Shown here: positions 51,903-61,336 of the stretch, piece by piece
Layout of the letters: the number at the start of each line of letters is the position of its first letter
How positions within the stretch are numbered: the stretch's first letter is position 1
Assembly (NCBI RefSeq): GCF_047731265.1
Contig: NZ_CP159835.1
Coordinates: 1,178,001-1,242,000 of the forward strand
Reading direction: 5' to 3'
Length of the DNA stretch: 64,000 nucleotides
Source: Patiriisocius sp047731265
GTDB lineage: Bacteria; Bacteroidota; Bacteroidia; Flavobacteriales; Flavobacteriaceae
Position numbers and translations under genes: made by a program
Notes under the pieces: model-generated
Databases searched by the model: none
Told to the model about the DNA's origin: nothing
Seen by the model: only the letters and a program-made list of their open reading frames with translations

Positions 51903-53005
51903 ACGAGTTGAAATAGTTTACCTGGAAGTGGTCGCACAACACCTTTCATTTCTAATCCTAAAAGGAGCGACGCCAATTTGTAGGTTGGCAAGTTGCAATC
52001 AATAGCAATCACGTCCAATAACACTTTCTCTTTTTCCTTTAGATAATTGAAAACCACTTTTTCTTGGTCATTCATTTCTACAAAAAGACTGGTTTGCTGT
52101 GTTTTTTTTCTAGCTGAAGAAATGTCCCATCCTAACATATAAATTACGTCTGCAGCAGAGGTCACCACTCTTGCTTGATTTGTTTTTATAAGATTATTAC
52201 ATCCCACACTTTGACTATCTGTTGCTCGTCCAGGCACGGCAAAAACCTCTCTATTGTAGCTATTTGCAATATCTGCGGTTATGAGACTTCCACCTTTTTC
52301 AGCACTTTCTATTACAATGGTGGCTTCGCTAATCCCAGCAATAATTCGATTGCGTTTCAAAAAGTTACTTCGGTCAAAAGCATCACTGCTCCAAAATTCA
52401 GAAATAAATCCACCATTCTCTTGAACTTTTGAAACATATTTCTTGTGCACTTTTGGATACACTTGATTAAATCCATGCGCCATACACCCAATGGTTTGTA
52501 AACCATTATCCATGGCTGCTCTATGCGCACAAATATCTACTCCATAGGCAAACCCAGATACAATTACTGGATTAAGTGGCGCTAATTCTTCAATGAGCTT
52601 TTGACAAAAACTTGTTCCGTAAGTAGTTACTTTTCGAGCACCAACGATACTCAAAATTCTTTTTTTCTCGAGGTCAATAGTGCCTTCGTGAAAAAATAAT
52701 ATAGGCCCGTCCAAGCAGTGTTTCAGTTTTTCTGGGTAGTCATTGTCCTTAAAATAGGAATATGAAAGTTTTTCTTGATCGATAAAATTAATTTCGGCCT
52801 CGGCCTCATCAAATAAGCTAGTATTTCTTAAGCTCTTTAATTTGAAGGCTCCAATACCGTCAATTTTTAAGAGCGTCGCTTGTTTTTCTTTAAAAACACC
52901 TTCGGCACTGCCAACCTTGTGAAGTAATTTTTTTGCTGAAGCATCTCCTAAGTTTGGAACTCTTTGAAGGGCGAGCGTGTATTTTAATTCAGTTTTAGAA
53001 AGCAT
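51899..53005 (-). CDS. dprA: DNA-processing protein DprA
   Basis: This 368-residue protein loads RecA onto incoming single-stranded DNA during natural transformation. An N-terminal helix-hairpin-helix-like part (LQRVPNLGDASAKKLL) precedes the Rossmann-like DprA domain with ILSIVGARKVTTYGTSF, VIVSGFAYGVDICAHRAAM, LIKTNQARVV and a SRGS-like segment. A C-terminal winged-helix part (residues about 305-368) is also present. Its 3' end overlaps trpS by 4 bases. The presence of dprA alone does not prove competence. Confidence 0.95.
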   Translation of the reverse strand: MLSKTELKYTLALQRVPNLGDASAKKLLHKVGSAEGVFKEKQATLLKIDGIGAFKLKSLRNTSLFDEAEAEINFIDQEKLSYSYFKDNDYPEKLKHCLDGPILFFHEGTIDLEKKRILSIVGARKVTTYGTSFCQKLIEELAPLNPVIVSGFAYGVDICAHRAAMDNGLQTIGCMAHGFNQVYPKVHKKYVSKVQENGGFISEFWSSDAFDRSNFLKRNRIIAGISEATIVIESAEKGGSLITADIANSYNREVFAVPGRATDSQSVGCNNLIKTNQARVVTSAADVIYMLGWDISSARKKTQQTSLFVEMNDQEKVVFNYLKEKEKVLLDVIAIDCNLPTYKLASLLLGLEMKGVVRPLPGKLFQLV

Positions 53006-53197
53006 ACCTAAAGATAGTGTTCTGAAATAAAATTCAAATTAAAAATGAATTATTTTTTGGCAAACATTTAAATTTTAACCTTCACAAAAACAGTCTTTAA
53101 CAGAAGTAAAATACCCTACTTCCTATTTCAATTGACTCCCTAGAAGCCTTTGTTAATAAGTTGTTTGCCCTTAAACAAGCATAAAAGCAAAAAAAAG

Positions 53198-53205
53198 TAT
53201 ATTTG
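53198..53205 (+). promoter_or_regulatory. -7 element TAnnTTTG for the HU-SPOR gene
   Basis: TATATTTG ends four bases before the ATG at 53210, leaving almost no leader. It decides the start: a longer in-frame start at 53150 would contain this promoter. Confidence 0.5.
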
Positions 53206-53209
53206 TTGT

Positions 53210-54136
53210 ATGCAAGTGTCTACCTACATCCAAGATTTACTGTATCGCTACGAATGTGTAATCATTCCTGGCTTTGGCGCATTCTTGACGCAGTACAATT
53301 CGGCAAATTTGAATGCTGAAAACCATACTTTTACACCTCCTTTAAAAACGGTTTCTTTTAATAGACAGCTGCAAACTAACGATGGTTTGCTAGCCAATTA
53401 CATCGCGACTGTTCAAGGGGAATCTTATGAGCTTGCATTGCAAAAGGTAAGAGATTTTGCGAGTAGTTGCTCAAAAAAGTTAGCACTAGGAGAAGAAGTA
53501 ATGCTCTTTAAAATAGGGAAATTCACCTTAAATACAGAGCAGACCATACAATTTGAGCCTGCAAATGCTGAAAACTTTAATACTGCGTCATTTGGACTCA
53601 CAACCTTTGTTGCTGGAAAAGTGTATCGGGAAGCTGCGATTGCGTTAGAAGACACTGCAGAAGAAGCGGTCTTGTTATTCGCTCCGCGTGCGCGAAGACC
53701 GTATTTAAAATATGTTGCGGTTGGAGTTGTTGCATTGGCTGTTGCGGGATTGGGAGGCATGAAATTGCACGAAGGAAATGTGCAACAATATAATCTTGTA
53801 CAAAAACAAAAGGCTACTACTAAAGTTCAAAACCAAATTCAAGAAGCGACTTTCATTATGAATAGTCCGTTGCCTACAATTACGATTCCTCTTAAAAAAC
53901 AAACAGGCAATTACCATATTGTTGCCGGAGCTTTTAGAGAAGCCGCTAATGCCGACAAGAAAATGGGGCAATTAAAAGAGAAAGGATATGTTCCTGCAAT
54001 GATTGGCAAGAATAAATATGGGCTTCATCAAGTAGTATATTCGAGTCACAATGATAGACTTCAAGCGCTAAAGAACTTGCGTACTATTAAGCGTACCGAA
54101 AATAGTGACGCTTGGTTGCTGGTTAAAAAGCTGTAA
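53210..54136 (+). CDS. HU-CCDC81-like and SPOR domain protein
   Basis: This 308-residue protein begins with an HU/IHF-like domain (MQVSTYIQDLLYRYECVIIPGFGAFLTQY, then FNRQLQTNDGLLANYI and VMLFKIGKFTLNTEQ), as in the bacterial CCDC81 type. A single membrane helix follows at about 164-181 (YVAVGVVALAVAGLGG), and a C-terminal SPOR domain (GNYHIVAGAFREAANADKKM, LHQVVYSSHNDR). SPOR domains bind denuded peptidoglycan at the division septum. The order puts the HU part in the cytoplasm and SPOR in the periplasm. I infer a link between nucleoid and septum, unproven. Confidence 0.85.
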   Translation: MQVSTYIQDLLYRYECVIIPGFGAFLTQYNSANLNAENHTFTPPLKTVSFNRQLQTNDGLLANYIATVQGESYELALQKVRDFASSCSKKLALGEEVMLFKIGKFTLNTEQTIQFEPANAENFNTASFGLTTFVAGKVYREAAIALEDTAEEAVLLFAPRARRPYLKYVAVGVVALAVAGLGGMKLHEGNVQQYNLVQKQKATTKVQNQIQEATFIMNSPLPTITIPLKKQTGNYHIVAGAFREAANADKKMGQLKEKGYVPAMIGKNKYGLHQVVYSSHNDRLQALKNLRTIKRTENSDAWLLVKKL

Positions 54137-54267
54137 TAATTTTCTTTAGATGCTGAGGTTGATTGTCTACATAAATTACAATCCGGTAGTTTTCTTTTTT
54201 GCTTTATTTAACGCGTTCTCTCTTTCAGAAATTTCAAACTCCTGTACCTTTACAAAAAAATTTGAAA

Positions 54268-54780
54268 ATGGATTCTAAAACTCCCCGCGAGTCGCGCACA
54301 GTTATAACGGATTTAGTCTTACCAAGTGAAACCAATCCTATTGGGAACATGTTTGGAGGCGAATTGTTAGCACGTATGGATAGGGCTGCAAGTATTGCCG
54401 CGAGAAGACACAGTCGTCGCATTGTAGTGACCGCTTCGGTAAACCACGTAGCGTTTAATAAAATGATTCCTTTGGGAAGCGTTGTTACGGTAGAGGCACA
54501 CGTGTCGAGAGCATTTAAGAGCTCTATGGAGGTATTTATGGATGTTTGGATTGAAGACCGTGAAAGCGGCATAAAAAGCAAAGCAAATGAAGGTATCTAT
54601 ACCTTTGTTGCTGTTAACGAATCGGGCAATCCAATGCCGGTACCTTGCTTAAAACCAGAAACCAAATTAGAAAAAGAACGTTTTGACGCAGCACTAAGAA
54701 GAAGGCAATTGAGCTTACTATTAGCAGGAAAAATAAAGCCTGCTGAGGCTACTGAGTTAAAAGCCTTGTTTGAGGAGTAA
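54268..54780 (+). CDS. acyl-CoA thioesterase (hotdog fold, YciA-like)
   Basis: This 170-residue protein starts at Met 54268 (MDSKTPRESRTVIT). The hotdog core shows NPIGNMFGGELLARMDRAASIAARRHS with the catalytic-region Asn/Asp, VTASVNHVAFNKMIPLGSVV and KSSMEVFMDVW. These match YciA/BACH-like acyl-CoA hydrolases acting in the cytoplasm. The gene ends 24 bases from the convergent EnvC-like gene. An in-frame upstream start at 54199 has no supporting similarity. Confidence 0.9.
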   Translation: MDSKTPRESRTVITDLVLPSETNPIGNMFGGELLARMDRAASIAARRHSRRIVVTASVNHVAFNKMIPLGSVVTVEAHVSRAFKSSMEVFMDVWIEDRESGIKSKANEGIYTFVAVNESGNPMPVPCLKPETKLEKERFDAALRRRQLSLLLAGKIKPAEATELKALFEE

Positions 54781-54804
54781 TCTAAAAGACGAAACTTTAA
54801 CAGA

Positions 54805-56061
54805 TTACATCCTATATACCCAATCACTAGGGTTCATCTCTGTAGTGTTTTTATACACCGCAAATTTAACGACGGTTTTACCAGTTATGGGATGTGTGAA
54901 GACGGTTCCTAGCTCTTGTTTGGCGCTTACTTTATCTCCTTTTTGAACGCTTACCGTCGCGAGGTTTTTGTAAATGGTAATATATTCTCCGTGCGCTACC
55001 ATTACTACTTTGTTGGCATTTTTTATTTGTACGACGCCTAAGACAGTGCCATTAAATACGGCACGTGCCCTTGCGTCTTTTGCAGTCGCTATTTCAACAC
55101 TGTGAAAGTTTTGCGTTACATTAGGAAATTGCGGGTGTTGCCGTTTTCCGTACTTATTTACTACTACCCCTTTTTCAACCGGCCAGATTAGTTTGCCCTT
55201 ATTATTTTTAAAGCTTTTAGCAAGCGCAGTTGCCTCCGGAGTCAAAGCAAATGCTTCGTTTGAAACTTTTGCAATTGGTTTTTTAGCATTTTTAGTAGCG
55301 GCTCTTTTTGCGGCTTCTCTATTAGCCGCTGCAATGGCATCACGGATCATTTTTCTGATTTCGCCGTTAATTTTATCTGCTTCGCGTTGTTTGCTTCGAA
55401 TCTGTTTTGTGAAGTTCCCTTCGTCTTTTCTAAGGGAAGCGACTAGTGCTACTTGATTCTTTTTCTCTTGAGATAGTTTTGTTTTTGTTTTTTTGTTTTC
55501 GGCTATAAGGAGGTCTTTTTGTTTGCGTTGTGTAATTAAATCTTTGTTGAACCCCTGTAATTGTTCGGTTTTACTTTTAATACTCTCCCCTTGTTTTTTA
55601 CGATAATTCGCATATTGTTTCATATACTGAACCCGCTTATAGGCTTGTAAAAATGTGGTAGAGGACATTAAGAACATGACTCGGCTTTGCTGCGATTTAC
55701 TCTTGTACGATTTTCTGACCATTGCCGCATAGTCTTCTTTTAATGCAGTTAACTCCTCTCGAAGGGTCGAAATCTGAGATTGATTTTCATTGATTTCCCG
55801 CGTTAATAGGTTTGCTTGCTTGTTCGTTATTCTTATAAGGTTTTCTTGAGCGCTAATGCGTTGATTTATATCTTCAACTTCGGTTAGCACCGTTTTTCGT
55901 TCCCCTCTTGTTTTAAAAAGGAGGTTGTTTATTTTTTGAATATCACTAAGAATATTTTGTCGCTGCTCTTCTAGTTGCTGTTGCTTTTTAGATTGCGCTT
56001 GGGCAAACGCAGTCCCCAAACAAAAAATTAGGATACATAAAAGTGATTTGCGTACTGCCAT
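54805..56061 (-). CDS. murein hydrolase activator EnvC-like, M23 domain
   Basis: This 418-residue protein has a signal peptide (residues 1-22, ending FAQAQ), two long coiled-coil stretches (about 22-115 and 150-255), an Ala/Lys-rich linker, and a C-terminal LytM/M23 domain (KLIWPVEKGVVVNKYGKRQHPQFPNV, then VQKGDKVSAKQELGTV). The typical zinc motifs are degenerate. The HLHFEIW region is replaced by VKFAVYKNT, and there is no HxxxD. The domain is therefore probably inactive and activates amidases, as in EnvC. It is last in a minus-strand run. Confidence 0.9.
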   Translation of the reverse strand: MAVRKSLLCILIFCLGTAFAQAQSKKQQQLEEQRQNILSDIQKINNLLFKTRGERKTVLTEVEDINQRISAQENLIRITNKQANLLTREINENQSQISTLREELTALKEDYAAMVRKSYKSKSQQSRVMFLMSSTTFLQAYKRVQYMKQYANYRKKQGESIKSKTEQLQGFNKDLITQRKQKDLLIAENKKTKTKLSQEKKNQVALVASLRKDEGNFTKQIRSKQREADKINGEIRKMIRDAIAAANREAAKRAATKNAKKPIAKVSNEAFALTPEATALAKSFKNNKGKLIWPVEKGVVVNKYGKRQHPQFPNVTQNFHSVEIATAKDARARAVFNGTVLGVVQIKNANKVVMVAHGEYITIYKNLATVSVQKGDKVSAKQELGTVFTHPITGKTVVKFAVYKNTTEMNPSDWVYRM

Positions 56062-56062
56062 G

Positions 56063-56842
56063 TTATTTTAGCTTCATTTGTTTATAGCCATCTGGAATAG
56101 TAAACGGAAAACTTAGCGAAACATTGAGGTCAATCTTTTTATATTTTATATCCACCGTTGTTGTGTCTTGATCTTCTGTAGCTTCAACATGAATTTTAGT
56201 AGGATAAAAAGAGGATGAAATCTTTTGATAAGGTCCGTAAGCAACCACGAGATTTCGGTTTTCTTGGGGTTGTGATATTTGTTCTTGATGTACTAAGAAG
56301 GTATCAGGATTTAATAAAAGACTCAATAAAAAACGTGCATCTTGTTTGGCAGGAACGAGTTCATATTTATTGCTTTCTACACGTGAAGTGATTTTTCCTT
56401 GATTTAAGGGAATGATAGACTGTCCTAGAAAAATTGCTTGTGCCTGTTGAAAGTTAATTTCGGTTCCTAAAAAGTCACTTAATAATGCAAAATCGCCTTT
56501 AAAATAAGTACGCCCAATAGATTCATAAAAACCTACTTCATTAGGGGTGATTAAAACTTTTGCTAGTGTAATACCAATTATAGAAGCTTTAATCCAGATG
56601 GCTTTGTCTTTCTCCATTCGTACGCTGGTGGTAATACTTTGCGACTGTTTTGGGTCGCTATATTTTACTTGCATTCTGGCCGCAAGCGTAGTAAAATCTT
56701 GAGACGCTCCTTTATGGGCAGCTATTATTTTTTTTGTTGAAAGTGCATTGTTTGCATTGGCGCTGCCTTCCACCAGCTTTGTACTTCCGCAGGAGGAAAA
56801 TAAAGCAACAACCAGCAATGATGAGAGGATTTTAATTTGCAT
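56063..56842 (-). CDS. DUF4292 family lipoprotein
   Basis: This 259-residue protein has a lipoprotein signal (LLVVALFSSC, Cys near residue 19) and a beta-rich mature part that resembles LolA/LolB-type folds (VRMEKDKAIWIKASIIGITLAKVLITPNEVGFYES). The family is DUF4292, common in Bacteroidetes beside TPR and EnvC genes. A role in lipoprotein or outer membrane component transport is often suspected but not shown here. Its stop is 1 base before the EnvC-like start. It follows the TPR gene by 3 bases. Confidence 0.82.
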   Translation of the reverse strand: MQIKILSSLLVVALFSSCGSTKLVEGSANANNALSTKKIIAAHKGASQDFTTLAARMQVKYSDPKQSQSITTSVRMEKDKAIWIKASIIGITLAKVLITPNEVGFYESIGRTYFKGDFALLSDFLGTEINFQQAQAIFLGQSIIPLNQGKITSRVESNKYELVPAKQDARFLLSLLLNPDTFLVHQEQISQPQENRNLVVAYGPYQKISSSFYPTKIHVEATEDQDTTTVDIKYKKIDLNVSLSFPFTIPDGYKQMKLK

Positions 56843-56845
56843 ATA

Positions 56846-58225
56846 TTAATTGTCTAGTAGTATTGCTTGTGCTTTTTTAGTGTACTCATTTGCTTTTTTT
56901 GCATCTCCTTTTGCAGTGTATGCATTAACCAATTGTATGTAAAAGTCTTTTTCCATTTTAGAATCATCTATTAGATAGTCCAAACCCGCTTCTAAAGATT
57001 CGATAGCGGAATCAAACGCTAGTAAATTATTGTTTGCAACACCATTTAAAAGATACAACAAAGCTTGTGCTGGGAAAACTTCTAGTGCATTATTACTAAG
57101 TTTTTTAGCTTCTTCATATTTAGAAAAATCAAGTTGTAATAGTAAGGTTTTTTTTAATAAACTAAAATTATCTGGATCATTGGCTATGCCTTTTTCATAG
57201 AATTTTAAAGCAATTTCTTTGTTTGCCTTTGTCATATAATATCCCCCTAGCTTTTCATAGACCTTAGTCTTTCCTTCTGCTGAAAAGGTAGAGATTACAT
57301 TATCTAATTGATGCTCATAGGATGGATTTTCAGTTACAAATTGTAAAAAATCACCTAAAACCTTATACTGTATTTCTGTATCGATAGTTTTAGATTTAAA
57401 TACTATATCCATAGATGCAACGGCTTCTTCGGTTTTATTGTCATCCAAGTAAAATTTGTAAAGCGCAACGTGGACGAGCTCATTCTTAGGGTTGTTTCTT
57501 AATAGTTCTAAGGCAGTATCATAAGCTTTTTTAGTATTCCCTTCTTCGCTGTATAAATAAATAAGGCTGAGGTAGTCTTTTTCATTTTTAGGGTTTTTAT
57601 CAACCTTTTCTTCTAAAGAATAGATGGCCCTATCGGTATTCCCTGTTGCCCTATAGATTTGATTTCTTAGCACATTGCGATACACACTTTCTCCCCAAGA
57701 TTCTTCCAGTTCGTCAAGAATTACGAGAGCTTTGTCATATTGCTTTGTGCGGGTATATAAATTTGCTAAGTCTTCTTTATAATCTTCATCATTTACGATT
57801 AGTTTTTTAACCAATAGGATCGCTTTATCATAATTGCGCTGTAAGTAATATAAATCATACAGTGTTTCTAGGACATCAATACGATCTGGGTTCTGGGCGA
57901 TTACCTTATCTAAATTTTCTTCTGCAGAAGGGTATTTCTGTAATTCCATGAAGTTTTTTGCCATTTCATACTCGACGACTGCAATAAATTGGGGGTCCTC
58001 ATTTGCCGTCTTCTTAGCTTTTTCTAAAGCTGCAATAGCAAGCTCATAGTTTTCAATGGATTTCTGCTTAAGAGCTTCGAAAAAATGCTCTTGAAATGCA
58101 TCGGTCAAATTGCCTAAATCATCTGTGGGTTCTTCTTCTTGCGCAGAAATAGCGACAGAAAAAAGGAGTCCTGAAAATAGAAATATATATGGAAATAAAA
58201 TTTTCAATGTAGTGGTATGGCTCAT
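56846..58225 (-). CDS. tetratricopeptide repeat protein
   Basis: This 459-residue protein has a signal peptide ending near SAQ (residues 1-29) and tandem TPR repeats through most of its length (such as YELAIAALEKAKK, PSAEENLDKVIAQNPD, YDKAILLVKKLI, and KVYEKLGGYYMTKANKEIALKFYEKGIAND). TPRs bind other proteins, so this is probably a periplasmic scaffold for the neighbouring lipoprotein and EnvC-like gene products. It precedes DUF4292 by 3 bases and comes after a 71-base gap from the nucleotidyltransferase gene. Confidence 0.85.
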   Translation of the reverse strand: MSHTTTLKILFPYIFLFSGLLFSVAISAQEEEPTDDLGNLTDAFQEHFFEALKQKSIENYELAIAALEKAKKTANEDPQFIAVVEYEMAKNFMELQKYPSAEENLDKVIAQNPDRIDVLETLYDLYYLQRNYDKAILLVKKLIVNDEDYKEDLANLYTRTKQYDKALVILDELEESWGESVYRNVLRNQIYRATGNTDRAIYSLEEKVDKNPKNEKDYLSLIYLYSEEGNTKKAYDTALELLRNNPKNELVHVALYKFYLDDNKTEEAVASMDIVFKSKTIDTEIQYKVLGDFLQFVTENPSYEHQLDNVISTFSAEGKTKVYEKLGGYYMTKANKEIALKFYEKGIANDPDNFSLLKKTLLLQLDFSKYEEAKKLSNNALEVFPAQALLYLLNGVANNNLLAFDSAIESLEAGLDYLIDDSKMEKDFYIQLVNAYTAKGDAKKANEYTKKAQAILLDN

Positions 58226-58296
58226 TGCAGTAGAGGCCTGTCTTTAAAGTTTGTATTTAGAAAAACCCTTCGGCTGCAGTTGAAGGAAAAATTCCT

Positions 58297-59313
58297 TTAT
58301 TTTAATTGGCTATAATCGCCGATACTTACATTGGTAAACTTACCGTCAAAATGGGCGTGATTTCCAATCATTGCATTGTCTAAAATAGCATTCTTAATTG
58401 TTGTTTGTGTTTGTATAATACTGTTTTTTATGGTGCTATCTTCAATTACTGTGCCTTTTCCGATGGAAGCAAAAGGACCTATCACACTATTCTTAAGCAC
58501 AACGTCCTCCCCAATAAAACAGGGTTCGATAATTTCTGAGTTTTCTAGGCGTACGGTATCTGAAACGAGCGGTTCATTTGCTTCCGCTAAAAAGCCTAGC
58601 ATTCTTCTATTTGTTTCTACGGTTACTTCTTTATTTCCGCAGTCCATCCATTCGCTCACGGTACCTGTTTTGAATGTTTTTCCGTCAGCCATCATTCTTT
58701 TAATCCCATCGTTAATTTGATATTCGCCACCATTAATAATGTTGTTGTCTAAAACATACTGAAGTTGGTTCTTCAATACCGAAGCATCTTTGAAATAGTA
58801 AATTCCAATAACGGCTTGATCACTTACAAAGGTTTCTGGTTTTTCTACGAGCTCGATGATTTCGTCTTTTTCATTTAGATTAACCACGCCATATGCCGAA
58901 GGATTATCCACCTTCTTTGTCCAAATAACGGCATCTGCTTCTTTGTCTAAATCAAAATCTGCTCTAATCAATGTGTCGGCATAGGCTATTACTGCTGGAC
59001 CACTCAATGAAGGCTCTGCACACATAATGGCATGACCAGTACCTTTTGGGTCTAATTGACGGTAAATACTGGGCTTTGCTCCTAGCGATATTGCAAGTTC
59101 TTTTAGGCTTTCTACTACATCATCGCCAAAGAATGCAGGATCACCCAGAATGAAGGCTATTTCTTCAATATCTTGGTTTAAAACACCAGCGATATCTGCA
59201 ACGAGACGATGCACAATAGGTTTTCCAGCAACTGGAATTAATGGTTTTGGCACTGTTAAACTGTGCGGGCGAAGGCGGCTGCCGCGGCCTGCCATTGGGA
59301 CTATTATTTTCAT
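58297..59313 (-). CDS. sugar-phosphate nucleotidyltransferase with LbH domain
   Basis: This 338-residue protein has an N-terminal Rossmann-like nucleotidyltransferase domain with the signature VPMAGRGSRLRPHSLTVPKPLIPVAGKP, and GTGHAIMCAE and YADTLI segments. A C-terminal left-handed beta-helix part follows (about 240-338: IGEDVVLKNSVIGPFASIGKGTVI). It resembles glucose-1-phosphate thymidylyl- or mannose-1-phosphate guanylyltransferases. The exact nucleotide and sugar cannot be told from the sequence. It precedes the TPR gene and follows dut. Confidence 0.88.
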   Translation of the reverse strand: MKIIVPMAGRGSRLRPHSLTVPKPLIPVAGKPIVHRLVADIAGVLNQDIEEIAFILGDPAFFGDDVVESLKELAISLGAKPSIYRQLDPKGTGHAIMCAEPSLSGPAVIAYADTLIRADFDLDKEADAVIWTKKVDNPSAYGVVNLNEKDEIIELVEKPETFVSDQAVIGIYYFKDASVLKNQLQYVLDNNIINGGEYQINDGIKRMMADGKTFKTGTVSEWMDCGNKEVTVETNRRMLGFLAEANEPLVSDTVRLENSEIIEPCFIGEDVVLKNSVIGPFASIGKGTVIEDSTIKNSIIQTQTTIKNAILDNAMIGNHAHFDGKFTNVSIGDYSQLK

Positions 59314-59350
59314 GTGTAGCTATGTGGTTTTTTTCTTCGTTCTTATGTCG

Positions 59351-59788
59351 TTATTTAACTCCAGTACTCCCAAAACCCCCTTCACCACGATGCGTTTTGC
59401 TAAGCACTTCTACTTCTTCAAACACGGCTCTTTCGTGTTTTGCGATAACTAACTGTGCAATACGTTCGCCATTTTCAATGGTAAAATCTTCGTTACTCAA
59501 ATTAACTAAAATAATGCCAATTTCTCCACGATAATCTGCATCTATGGTTCCTGGACTGTTTAGAACCGTAATTCCTTTTTTTGCGGCCAGACCACTTCTT
59601 GGTCTAACTTGTGCTTCGAAGCCTACAGGTAACTCAATAAACAAACCTGTTTTTACAATCGCACGTTGGAGCGGTCTTAAAGTAGAAGATTCAGTCACAT
59701 TAGCCCTAATGTCCATTCCGGCAGAAGCAATTGTTTCATAGCTCGGGATGGGGTGAGATGATTTGTTGATTATTTTTATCTGGGTCAT
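59351..59788 (-). CDS. dut: dUTP diphosphatase
   Basis: This 145-residue trimeric dUTPase hydrolyses dUTP to dUMP, keeping uracil out of DNA. All five motifs are seen: ASAGMDIRA, RPRSGLAAKKG, NSPGTIDADYRGEIGIILVN, NGERIAQLVI and GEGGFGSTG at the C-terminus. It lies between the flippase gene (31 bases upstream) and the nucleotidyltransferase gene, a gene order I recall from other flavobacteria. Confidence 0.98.
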   Translation of the reverse strand: MTQIKIINKSSHPIPSYETIASAGMDIRANVTESSTLRPLQRAIVKTGLFIELPVGFEAQVRPRSGLAAKKGITVLNSPGTIDADYRGEIGIILVNLSNEDFTIENGERIAQLVIAKHERAVFEEVEVLSKTHRGEGGFGSTGVK

Positions 59789-59819
59789 ACTTCGACTCCG
59801 CTCAGTATGCGGAAGGGTT

Positions 59820-61280
59820 TTACATTTTTAATATTTTTGCGACTTCTTTTTTTTCTGAAAAGACAACGATTATCAAAAATACCAATAATAAGACAGTTCC
59901 TATGATTAAATTTCGGTCAAAAACATAAAATGAAAGGCCTGAAAATAGGATGGCTAATAATAGATAACCACCTATTTTTTTAACCGAATAGGGAACTGGA
60001 TAGTATTTCTTCCCGAAGTAATATGACAAACACATCATTGTTGCATATGCCGCCAAGGTGGCAATTGCAGAACCTTTATAACTTATAATTGGGATGAGTA
60101 CAAAATTAAGCCCCAAAGTTATCAATGCGCCAACAACTGAAATATAAGCCCCAAAACGAGTGCGATCGGTTACTTTATACCAGACGGAAAGGTTATGGTA
60201 GATCCCTAAACAAAGATTGGCTAACAATATAAATGGCACCACAGAGAGCGCGACCCAATAGGCCTCATCCTGAATTAATAGTTCTTTGAAAAAGTCTACA
60301 TACACCATCACAAATAGAAATATGATGCAGCCTAAAATGGAAAAGTACTTCGTGATCAACGCATAGGTCTCCTTTGCATTTTTTTCTTTTGCATGGGTAA
60401 AGAAAAAAGGCTCTATCCCCAATCTAAAGGCAGTGGCAAAAAGTGTCATAAAAACCCCAAGTTTATAGCATGCGGCATAGACTCCAACTTCCGTTTTTGC
60501 AATGTCGTCAGGGAGGAGATATGCCAATAAAATTTTATCAAATGCTTCGTTTATGGAGAATGCAATCCCTGCAATTAAAACAGGAAATGCATATTTGAGC
60601 ATCTCAAGGCATATTGCTTTATGGAAGCCAAAACCAATTTTAAAGTATTGAGGAAGAATAAAAAGTAAGGTAGCTCCGCTCGCTATTATATTAGCAATAA
60701 ACACATAAAGCACTTTGTTTTCGCTGAGGTGCATGGACTCCCAAATGGAGTTAGGGTTTGTAGTAATGAGTTTGGGTAGCACTAGAAAGAAGAACAAATT
60801 ACAACCCAAATTAATGCAAACATTCACAATCTTAATTACAGCATAATCCATTGGTTTTTGATTGGCTCTAAACCAGACAAAAGGGATGATGGCCAAAGCA
60901 TCCAATACTAAAATAAGCAAGGCATATGTAACGTAGCGCGTGTCAAATTCTATTAAACTTCCTATTTCTTTTCGTAAAAAATAGGCGATAAGAAAAAATG
61001 AAATAGAGGAAATAAAGACAGACGTTAATGCCGTGGATTGGACCTGTTTTTTTTCTTTGGGACGTTTGTTTATGAATCTAAAGAATGCCGTTTCCATCCC
61101 ATAGCTCAAGACCACATTTCCTAAAATAATATAGGACATTAAGGTGGCATAAACCCCAAACTCTGATGGCTCCATCACATTTGTATATAAGGGAACTAAA
61201 ACAATGGCTAAGGCACGTGGTAATACCGTGGCAAGGCCATAGATAAAAGTTTGTTGGAAAAGCTTTTTAAAAACGCTCAA
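59820..61280 (-). CDS. lipopolysaccharide/polysaccharide flippase (MOP superfamily)
   Basis: This 486-residue polytopic protein has about 14 membrane helices. The N-terminal FKKLFQQTFIYGLATVLPRALAIVLVPLYTN and PSEFGVYATLMSYIILGNVVLSYGMETAFFRFI patterns are typical of O-antigen/teichoic-acid flippases. It is not in the main polysaccharide locus and belongs to the minus-strand run with dut and the nucleotidyltransferase, so it may handle a different lipid-linked glycan. It is the probable first gene of that operon. Confidence 0.88.
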   Translation of the reverse strand: MSVFKKLFQQTFIYGLATVLPRALAIVLVPLYTNVMEPSEFGVYATLMSYIILGNVVLSYGMETAFFRFINKRPKEKKQVQSTALTSVFISSISFFLIAYFLRKEIGSLIEFDTRYVTYALLILVLDALAIIPFVWFRANQKPMDYAVIKIVNVCINLGCNLFFFLVLPKLITTNPNSIWESMHLSENKVLYVFIANIIASGATLLFILPQYFKIGFGFHKAICLEMLKYAFPVLIAGIAFSINEAFDKILLAYLLPDDIAKTEVGVYAACYKLGVFMTLFATAFRLGIEPFFFTHAKEKNAKETYALITKYFSILGCIIFLFVMVYVDFFKELLIQDEAYWVALSVVPFILLANLCLGIYHNLSVWYKVTDRTRFGAYISVVGALITLGLNFVLIPIISYKGSAIATLAAYATMMCLSYYFGKKYYPVPYSVKKIGGYLLLAILFSGLSFYVFDRNLIIGTVLLLVFLIIVVFSEKKEVAKILKM

Positions 61281-61336
61281 TGCCTATTTGTTTATTAGCG
61301 ATAAAGATGAAGTAGATCTCTTAACGAATCCTACCA

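Noticed and set aside
55051..55071. CACGTG core in the EnvC-like gene as another parS site
   Set aside because: The flanks read GG and CCC instead of TT and AA, so it lacks the parS arms. The CACGTG near 56380 also fails outside the core.
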